A stretch of 64,000 nucleotides of DNA from Streptomyces bluensis (GTDB lineage Bacteria > Actinomycetota > Actinomycetes > Streptomycetales > Streptomycetaceae): NCBI RefSeq assembly GCF_014650715.1, contig NZ_BMVM01000010.1, positions 124,001 through 188,000 of the forward strand. The letters run 5' to 3'. Position 1 is the stretch's first letter. The number at the start of each line of letters is the position of its first letter. The notes under the pieces were generated by a model. It saw only the letters and a list, made by a program, of their open reading frames with translations, did not search any database and had not been told where the DNA came from. Shown here piece by piece: positions 25,156 to 31,314 of the stretch. The translations under genes were made by a program, and so were the position numbers.

Positions 25156-26820
25156 ATGAGCCTCCTCGCCCCAGCTGCATATCCTGAGAACGCGCCGCAG
25201 CAGAATTTTGGCGCGGTGTTCACACGCCGTTGGGTAGTCGACCTCATCCTCGACCTCAGCGGCTACACCGCCGACGTGGACCTGACTCAGCTCACGGCCG
25301 TCGAACCGTCGGTGGGTGACGGTGCGTTCCTGTCCGCTATGGCCGACCGGCTGCTGACTGCCCGCGCCACGCATGCGCCGGATGCAACATGGGCATCACT
25401 GGCAGGTTGCATCCGCGCTTGGGACCTTCAGGAATCCCACGTCAAGACGTGCAGAGAACTGGCCTCGGCCTCGCTCCGTGCTGCCGGGTGTCCTGCTGAG
25501 ATCGCCAACTCACTTGCCACGTCGTGGGTGCGAGCAGGTGACTTCCTCCTGGACACCCCGGACGAGGAAGCCGCTGATTTCGTGCTGGGCAATCCGCCCT
25601 ACATCCGGATTGAGGACCTCGCCCCGGATCTCCTTGCAGCGTACCGCCGGGCATGTCCCACCATGGGAGGGCGAGCAGACGTTTACATTGGTTTTCTCGA
25701 GCGGAGCCTCGATCTCCTCAAGCCCGGCGGCCGACTCGGTTTTATCTGCGCAGACCGCTGGATGCGCAACCAGTATGGCAAACGCCTGCGACAGAAGATC
25801 GCCAAGCAGGGCTTCGCCTTGGACTACGCGCTGACCATGCACGAGGTCTCCGCCTTCGCTGTCGAAGTCAGTGCGTACCCCGCCATCACTGTCCTCAGAC
25901 ACGGTCCTCAGCGAACAGCCATCCTTGGCAACGCCGCTGAGGCTTTCGGCCCCGCCGAAGCCACCCGCTTCCAAACCTGGGCGCTGACTGACAGTACCGT
26001 CGAGCTCCTCGAGCCGTCCGTTACCGGCGCTCGTCTTCCCCACTGGCAGTCGACAGCCGACTCCTGGCCCGATGGGTCTCCCCATTTGCTGGCTTGGCTT
26101 GATGAGCTGAACGAACGCTTCCACCCCTTGGAGAGCTCGGACTCCCACACACGGATCAGCATCGGTGTCGCCACGGGTGCCGACGCCGTGTACGTCACAA
26201 AGAACGCAGAGGCTGCTGAGCCGGAGCGGATGTTGCCGCTTGCCATGGCGGCCGATATCGCGTCGGGCACATTCATCTGGGGTGGAAACTACCTCGTCAA
26301 CCCATGGGAACAGAACGGCCTGGTGAGCCTCGCCGACTGGCCTGAACTACGGAGATACCTGACCCAGAACAGCGCGGCGGTACGTGGCCGAGCCATCGCC
26401 AAGAAGAACGAGCGAACGTGGCACCGCACCATCGACCGGGTCACGCTTCCCCTGACGAAGCAGCCCATGCTTCTACTCCAAGACATGAAGGCCCGTATCC
26501 ACCCCGTCCTCGCACCGGCCGGTTTCTACCCACATCACAACCTGTACTACATCGTCTCCGAGACCTGGGACCTGGAAGTGCTCGGCGGGCTCCTGCTCAG
26601 CGAAGCGGTCGAGCGGCAGGTGGCGGCCTACTGCGTCAAGATGCGGGGGGGCACGCTGCGCTTCCAGGCTCAGTACCTGCGTCGAGTGCGGGTCCCCCAA
26701 CAGGAAGAGATCCACGAGGTCGTACAGGAGGAGCTGCGCCTGGCATTCCGCAGCCGGGACCGGGATCGAGCGAACACAGCGGCCCTGCTCGCGTACGGCT
26801 TGGAATCCTTGCCAGACTAG
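25156..26820 (+). CDS. Type II N6-adenine DNA methyltransferase (M.PaeR7I/XhoI-like, gamma class)
   Basis: 554 residues. The S-adenosylmethionine site is 'AVEPSVGDGAFL' (residues 48-59) and the catalytic motif is NPPY (146-149), in the order I then IV with a large C-terminal target recognition region: the gamma class of amino-methylases. 'MGGRADVYIGFLERSLDLLKPGG' matches Eco57I/XamI/PaeR7I-type methylases. The next gene is a matching endonuclease, so this is the protective half of a restriction-modification pair, probably modifying the central adenine of CTCGAG. GC content and codon use are noticeably lower than in neighbouring genes, a sign of acquisition. Two CTCGAG sequences occur inside the gene (25696, 26008). 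Confidence 0.9.
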   Translation: MSLLAPAAYPENAPQQNFGAVFTRRWVVDLILDLSGYTADVDLTQLTAVEPSVGDGAFLSAMADRLLTARATHAPDATWASLAGCIRAWDLQESHVKTCRELASASLRAAGCPAEIANSLATSWVRAGDFLLDTPDEEAADFVLGNPPYIRIEDLAPDLLAAYRRACPTMGGRADVYIGFLERSLDLLKPGGRLGFICADRWMRNQYGKRLRQKIAKQGFALDYALTMHEVSAFAVEVSAYPAITVLRHGPQRTAILGNAAEAFGPAEATRFQTWALTDSTVELLEPSVTGARLPHWQSTADSWPDGSPHLLAWLDELNERFHPLESSDSHTRISIGVATGADAVYVTKNAEAAEPERMLPLAMAADIASGTFIWGGNYLVNPWEQNGLVSLADWPELRRYLTQNSAAVRGRAIAKKNERTWHRTIDRVTLPLTKQPMLLLQDMKARIHPVLAPAGFYPHHNLYYIVSETWDLEVLGGLLLSEAVERQVAAYCVKMRGGTLRFQAQYLRRVRVPQQEEIHEVVQEELRLAFRSRDRDRANTAALLAYGLESLPD

Positions 26821-26856
26821 ACCCAGCTAGCACGCAAATCTCGCCAACGGTGGAAC

Positions 26857-26885
26857 TTGAGACTCCGTAAGCTTGCCGACAGGAT
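26857..26885 (+). promoter_or_regulatory. Putative promoter of the restriction endonuclease gene
   Basis: TTGAGA (26857-26862) and CAGGAT (26880-26885) are separated by 17 bases and end 6 bases before the ATG at 26892. This resembles a housekeeping sigma promoter with an almost leaderless start and would give the nuclease a transcript separate from the methylase. Confidence 0.5.
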
Positions 26886-26891
26886 GCGAGC

Positions 26892-27620
26892 ATGGACGAG
26901 AGCACGCAAGTTCGAGTAGGTCGCGCCTGCCGCAGCTGGGTGAACGTCCGCACGGCTCAGGCTGTAAGAGCCTCAGCAAGCGGTCGGGGACAGGAAGGGT
27001 CACGATCTGCGGTCACTGGTGGCAAACATCTTGATGGATTCGACCAGTTGGTGCAGGACGAACTGATCGCAGCCGGTGGTAGCGGTCTGAGGTTCCTGTC
27101 CGGACGCAAGGCAACGCTTCCGGGCTACTACCGCGCCACGAAGTCCTGGGACCTCATAGCATTGCAGGACGACGAACCGATCCTGGCCGTGGAATACAAG
27201 TCCATGCAGGGCAGCGAGGGCAAGAACCTCAATAATCGCGCAGACGAGGTCTTCGGAGTTGCGGAGGACCTGCGGGCGGCTGAACAGGCCGGACTCCTGG
27301 CGTCCACGATGCGCAGGGCCTACATCTTCGTGATGGGCATCGCTCCCGAGAGCACTTCTCCTGCGGGAGTTTCCCGGGTCGCCGCCGGAAAGACCGACGC
27401 AATCTTCCAGGGTGCCTCCTACCTTGAGCGCGCTGCCATCATGTGTGAGCGCATGCGCAGCACCGGCCTGTACCACCTGACGTGGACTGTGGGCATCCAG
27501 GAAGCACCCTTCAGCTGGAGTGAACCACGCTTGTCGGTGGGGTGGGACGCATTCGCTCAAGGCATCAGCGACATGTTCGAAGGTGGGAAGGTGAAGCCGC
27601 TCCCTCGCGACGAGATCTGA
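26892..27620 (+). CDS. Type II restriction endonuclease, PaeR7I/XhoI-like
   Basis: 242 residues, close to the roughly 245 of PaeR7I and XhoI. Conserved blocks in family order: 'RSAVTGGKHLDGF' (38-50), 'LPGYYRATKSWDLIAL' (76-91), then 'AVEYKSMQGSEG' and 'NLNNRADEVFG'. D87 and E101-x-K103 form the PD-(D/E)XK catalytic site; 'NNR' after it is a family hallmark. Members known to me cut C^TCGAG. I infer the same target from these blocks, but specificity cannot be proven by eye. The gene has its own putative promoter and ends before a very strong terminator. Similarity to XhoI at the C-terminus is weaker than at the core. Confidence 0.85.
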   Translation: MDESTQVRVGRACRSWVNVRTAQAVRASASGRGQEGSRSAVTGGKHLDGFDQLVQDELIAAGGSGLRFLSGRKATLPGYYRATKSWDLIALQDDEPILAVEYKSMQGSEGKNLNNRADEVFGVAEDLRAAEQAGLLASTMRRAYIFVMGIAPESTSPAGVSRVAAGKTDAIFQGASYLERAAIMCERMRSTGLYHLTWTVGIQEAPFSWSEPRLSVGWDAFAQGISDMFEGGKVKPLPRDEI

Positions 27621-27800
27621 CAGGCAGCACCGCTGCGCCATGCAGCGCATACTGCGATTGCCAGTTCTGGCGTGGGACCGGAGTTCGCACCAGGTCCACA
27701 CCGGGCGTACTTGACGCTGACGTTCGCCTTTGGACCAGCACCAGCTTGGGCACCTGACACATGCCGTGCCCTGCACATGCACCCGCCGCTCGCACCCAGG

Positions 27801-27844
27801 GGCGGCTCGTCGGTGGTGACTTCAACCATCACCGACGAGCCGCC
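27801..27844. terminator. Strong bidirectional terminator hairpin
   Basis: A perfect 15-bp stem (27801-27815 with 27830-27844, GGCGGCTCGTCGGTG and its complement) encloses a 14-base loop. It separates the convergent endonuclease and cold-shock genes. The 180 bases between the endonuclease stop and the stem show no gene. Confidence 0.85.
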
Positions 27845-27851
27845 ATGAACG

Positions 27852-28244
27852 TCAGACGTCCAGTTGGTCGGCGACCGCTCGCAGCAGGCCCGCGATCTTC
27901 TTGCCGGAGGCCTTCTCGGGGTAGCGGCCCTTCTCCAGCATCGGTGTGATGTTCTCAAGAAGGGTCGTCAGGTCCTGCACGATGGAGGCCAGTTCATCCG
28001 GCTTCTTGCGCTGCGCGGCCGCGACCGAGGGCGTCGGGTCCAGGATGGTCACCGAAAGCGCCTGGTCACCGCGCTGGCCCGCGACGACGCCGAACTCCAC
28101 ACGCTGGCCCGGCTTGAGCGAATCGACTCCGGCAGGGAGGACCGAGGAATGGACGAAGACATCGCCGCCGTCGTCGCGGGAGAGAAAGCCGAAGCCCTTC
28201 TCGCTGTTGAACCACTTGACCTTGCCAGTCGGCAAAGCACACAC
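27852..28244 (-). CDS. Cold-shock domain protein with C-terminal helical extension
   Basis: 130 residues. The cold-shock domain is at the N-terminus: 'GKVKWFNSEKGFGFLSRDDGGD' with RNP1 (KGFGFLS) and RNP2 (VFVHSS), ending near 'VTILDP'. A further 60 residues ('ELASIVQDLTTLLENITPMLEKG') are helical and lie outside the 67-residue CspA core, as in one Streptomyces subfamily. GTG at 28244 is given; TTG at 28235 (directly before PTGKVKW) is as plausible. It binds single-stranded RNA or DNA. This gene usually neighbours mqnD in Streptomyces, so its separation marks the insertion of the restriction genes. Confidence 0.9.
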   Translation of the reverse strand: MCALPTGKVKWFNSEKGFGFLSRDDGGDVFVHSSVLPAGVDSLKPGQRVEFGVVAGQRGDQALSVTILDPTPSVAAAQRKKPDELASIVQDLTTLLENITPMLEKGRYPEKASGKKIAGLLRAVADQLDV

Positions 28245-28348
28245 CTACTTCCGCTACACAAGGCCAACGTTTGGACCAGCCTACCGGGGCTCTCCCCACT
28301 CGATCACCTGTGAAAACAGAGAGAGCTCTTGCCAGGATCAGCAGAGAC

Positions 28349-28460
28349 TCAAAGTGACCGCAGCGGCAGTGAGTCCAGGTGGCGGTACAAAGCGGTGCGG
28401 GAGACTCCCAGAGCCTCAGCCTGCCGCGCTGATGGGTGGTCAAGCGCTGCTGGCAGCGGG
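28349..28460 (-). pseudogene. C-terminal remnant of a serine recombinase/resolvase
   Basis: On the minus strand a short frame ends at the TGA 28349-28351 with 'ALDHPSARQAEALGVSRTAL' followed by 'YRHLDSLPLRSL'. This is the helix-turn-helix tail of Hin/Tn3-type resolvases (pattern ALGVSRTTLYRHL). No catalytic domain is found upstream; before about 28460 the frame loses homology. It is a scar of an earlier mobile element next to the group II intron. The rest of 28245-28587 has no recognisable gene. Confidence 0.5.
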
Positions 28461-29203
28461 GAGGACCACCAGGGCGCACAGCTCCTACAGGTTGGTGGCC
28501 TCGCACGGACACAGGCCCCCTACGCGAGCAACCCGGGCTCGGACCGGAAAGTTGCAGCCGCTACGTGTGACCTTCGAATTTAGACGGGTGCGCCACGAGG
28601 CGCCGGTGCGCCGTGAGGCGCGGTGAATCGAAGGAGGTGCAAGACCTCCTCGCCAGGCTGTCGCAGCAGTCTGGTGGGAGCTGAGCGCAGTCCGACCCGG
28701 GAGGCGCCGGGGAGGGCGGGAAGCAGCGCTGACAAAGCCGGGACGGTCTGGAACTGCCAGACGGGCCGGGTCCGGCGAGCGGGATCAGAGGGCATACGAG
28801 AGGAACCAGTGGTAAAGCTCCGTAAGCGTGACACCGGCTCAAATCTGTTGGATATGGGCCGGGTTGCAGCGCACAGTTCGTCCGAAGGGCGGGCTGACTC
28901 CGTAGCCGACTTGGCGTGTCGGTGGGGAGGCCACGGCGAAAGCCTGCGGCGTAACCGTGGCGATGCTGCCGGGGCAAAGCTGGATGCCGGACTGATCGAT
29001 CGATTCACCGTGAACACGGGAACCATCCCGCACCACTCCCTTGTCCCGGAATCCATCCGGGCCCGAGGGATAGATGCGTCGTCCGTCGAAGGCGCGGGAT
29101 GGGGCGGAGGCCCCGTAGTAGTCCGAGCGGGCGAGAGGTCCGCGCATGGCGAAGGGGGCCAGCAAGTCGGCAGTACGGATGCTGGAATGCCGGGAGGGCG
29201 TTG

Positions 29204-30622
29204 GTGAATACCGACGAGCTGGAATACGCCTTACTCAAGGCCGAACGCCGGGTACTGGAGATCCAGACCAAGCTGCACCGATGGGCCAGTGATGATCCTC
29301 ATCGCAGGTTCGATGATCTGTACAACCTCGTCACCGACCCGGGCTTCCTGCTGGTGGCCTGGGATCGGGTGCGGAACAACAAGGGCGCACGCACGGCGGG
29401 AGTGGACGGCGAGACCGCCTACTACATCGAGTCCGTGCGTGGGCTGGAGGGGTTCCTTTCGGAATTGCGGGAGGGTCTCAAGGCCCGCACCTTCCGTCCC
29501 CTCCCGGCGCGACGGCGCGCGATTCCCAAGCCTGGCGGCAAGGTCCGCTACCTGGGGATCGCGACCATTCGTGACCGGGTGGCCCAGGCGTCCTTGAAGC
29601 TGGTGTTGGAGCCGATTTTCGAGGCGGATTTCCTCCCGTGCTCCTACGGGTTCCGTCCGAACCGCCGGGCCCATGACGCAGTGGCCGAGGTGCACCATTT
29701 CGCATCCCGCTCTTACGAGTGGGTTGTCGAGGGTGACATCAAAGCCTGCTTCGACGAAATCTCGCATTCCGCCCTGATGGATCGGGTGCGGTCACGCGTC
29801 GGGGACAAACGCGTCCTGGCCCTGGTGAAGGCATTTCTCAAGGCGGGCATCCTCGATGAGGACGGCACGCTGGTGGATACCGACGCCGGAACTCCACAAG
29901 GGTCGATTCTTTCCCCGTTGCTGAGCAATGTGGCTCTCTCGGTCCTGGACGAGTACATCGCCCAGGGCCCGGGCGGCCCCGGAGCCAGCCCCTATGGAAG
30001 GGCCAAGCGACGCCGTCAGGGTCTGCCCAACTACCGCCTCGTGCGGTACGCAGACGATTGGTGCCTGCTCGTGTCGGGCACCAAGGCACACGCCGAAGCC
30101 CTACGGGAAGAACTCGCCGGGGTCCTCTCCGCGGTGGGTCTGCGCCTGTCGCCGGAGAAGACCCTGATCACCCACATCGACGAGGGCCTTGTCTTCCTCG
30201 GCTGGCGCATCCAGCGCCACCGCAAGCGAGGCACCGGCAAACAGTACGTCTACGTCTATCCGGCCAAGAAGGCCCTGGTGGCCGTCATGGCCAAGGTGAA
30301 GACGATCTGCCGGCGGAGCACGAACCTGACGCTCGAAGACCTGCTGCGTCAGCTCAACCGGATGCTGCGGGGCTGGACCGCGTACTTCAAGTACGGATGC
30401 TCGAACGCGACTTTCAGCTATCTGAGGGCCTACCTCTGGAAGGAGATCGTCAGATGGCAGGAGCGCAAGCACCGGCGTGTCCCCTGGAAGGTACTACGCC
30501 GACGCTACGGCATATGGCCCGCCGAGGGCGGGATGGAACTGTTCGACCCGGCCAGGGTGAGCGCCAAGCGCTACTACTACCGGGGGACACGCATCCCGAC
30601 ACCGTGGCCGAGCACAGCATGA
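29204..30622 (+). CDS. ltrA: Group II intron reverse transcriptase/maturase
   Basis: 472 residues from the GTG at 29204, which follows GGGAGGG. The RT blocks are intact: 'AGVDGETAYYIE', 'RPLPARRRAIPKPGGKVRYLG', 'VEGDIKACFDEISH' with the first catalytic Asp, 'DAGTPQGSILSPLLSNVALS', YADD at 282-285 (the paired catalytic Asp), and the maturase X domain near 'LEDLLRQLNRMLRGWTAYFK'. It ends after 'WKVLRRRYGIWPAEGG' without an HNH endonuclease domain, so the intron would rely on nicked or replicating DNA for mobility. It lies in domain IV of the intron. Confidence 0.95.
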   Translation: MNTDELEYALLKAERRVLEIQTKLHRWASDDPHRRFDDLYNLVTDPGFLLVAWDRVRNNKGARTAGVDGETAYYIESVRGLEGFLSELREGLKARTFRPLPARRRAIPKPGGKVRYLGIATIRDRVAQASLKLVLEPIFEADFLPCSYGFRPNRRAHDAVAEVHHFASRSYEWVVEGDIKACFDEISHSALMDRVRSRVGDKRVLALVKAFLKAGILDEDGTLVDTDAGTPQGSILSPLLSNVALSVLDEYIAQGPGGPGASPYGRAKRRRQGLPNYRLVRYADDWCLLVSGTKAHAEALREELAGVLSAVGLRLSPEKTLITHIDEGLVFLGWRIQRHRKRGTGKQYVYVYPAKKALVAVMAKVKTICRRSTNLTLEDLLRQLNRMLRGWTAYFKYGCSNATFSYLRAYLWKEIVRWQERKHRRVPWKVLRRRYGIWPAEGGMELFDPARVSAKRYYYRGTRIPTPWPSTA

Positions 30623-30651
30623 AGTGAACACAAATCCACGGGACTTGTGGA

Positions 30652-30685
30652 GAGCCCGGTGCGCTTAGCGGTGCACGCCGGGTTC
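30652..30685 (+). ncRNA. Group II intron domain V (catalytic hairpin)
   Basis: A 34-base hairpin beginning GAGCCCGG and ending CCGGGTTC, the size and end sequence of domain V (GAGCC...GGTTC). It follows the maturase stop by 29 bases and precedes the domain VI stem with its bulged A, in the required order. Confidence 0.8.
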
Positions 30686-30758
30686 GGGAGGCGACCCGGA
30701 GAAACGGGCTGGTCGTGAGGCCAGTACCGCGCTCCGGGTCGACCTCACTTGTTTCGAT

Positions 30759-30935
30759 AGGTGAGAGACCTTCGCCTTCCTCCTGTCGCAGCAGGGCGTT
30801 GAAGCTGGGGCAGCCTGATCCGGGTAGTTCCGGGGAGGGCGGGAGCTCCCTCATGGACCGGGTACAGGCCAGGGTCAAGACAAAGGTGTGCCGGCGTTCG
30901 TGAAAGCGTTACTCAAGGCCGGAGTCCTCACCTCG
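30759..30935 (+). mobile_element. Degenerate remnant of a second group II intron
   Basis: Directly behind the intact intron, 'TGTCGCAGCAG' and 'CCGGGGAGGGCGGGA' reappear in the same order and spacing as in the first intron's 5' domain (28663-28720). They are followed abruptly by GTGAAAGCGTTACTCAAGG, encoding 'VKALLKAG', the counterpart of 'VKAFLKAG' in the intact maturase. So this copy kept its 5' part and a scrap of the RT, with about 1 kb deleted between. It may begin at GTGAGAG near 30760. The sequence differs enough from the intact intron to be an older or related copy, not a recent duplicate. Confidence 0.65.
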
Positions 30936-31314
30936 GGCCATCAACAGTCGACCATGGCGGCCAGCTGGCGAGTTTCGGGCATCTCAGAGTCTGCGCACCG
31001 GGAAAGGAACTGAAGCACGGGTGGCCGATGCGGAGGCGGTCGGTGCCGGTGCGGACGCAGGCGAGCAGGTCCTGTAGCGGGTCCATGGGCAATCCAGGCG
31101 GTCAGCGGTGTGCGGAAGCGGCTCTGGATGGCACTACCGCGAGTCGTCGAGACCCGCGGTACCAAGGCTCTTCAGCTGTTGGTGGTTTGCCGTGGTTTCC
31201 TGCTCGGATCGGGCGGTGTCGTCGGGGTGCGTGTCTTTGTGTGATGGTCGGTCGTTAGCTCGATCAGATGCGGGGGTGTGCCTGGTCGGGGCCGCGCGGG
31301 AGGGGGTGGTGGGT
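30936..31314. other. Non-coding stretch between intron remnant and TnpB-like gene
   Basis: No gene is supported in these 379 bases. A minus-strand segment (about 31022-31085) encodes 'MDPLQDLLACVRTGTDRL', which could be a regulator scrap, but it has no continuation. A GGGAGGGGG ribosome binding site lies at its end (31298-31306). If the following gene is an insertion element, its left end must lie here; no terminal repeat could be recognised. Confidence 0.5.

Larger units (their letters stand above)
28588..30748 (+). mobile_element. Group II intron (ribozyme plus reverse transcriptase)
   Basis: The 5' end is read at GTGCGCC (28588-28594), matching the GUGYG consensus. Domain V is at 30652-30685 and domain VI at about 30687-30746, whose stem (GAGGCGACCCGGAG with CTCCGGGTCGACCTC) leaves A30742 unpaired as the branch-point adenosine. 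Ending the intron at AC 30747-30748 places that A 7 bases from the 3' end, the standard distance. The total of about 2160 bases with the maturase inside fits a normal bacterial intron. The 5' exon here is not an obvious terminator stem, so the bacterial class C rule does not clearly apply. Confidence 0.8.

Noticed and set aside
31022..31085. MDPLQDLLACVRTGTDRL on the minus strand as an AraC-type regulator fragment
   Set aside because: Too short, no helix-turn-helix and no continuation; kept only as a remark in the intergenic entry.
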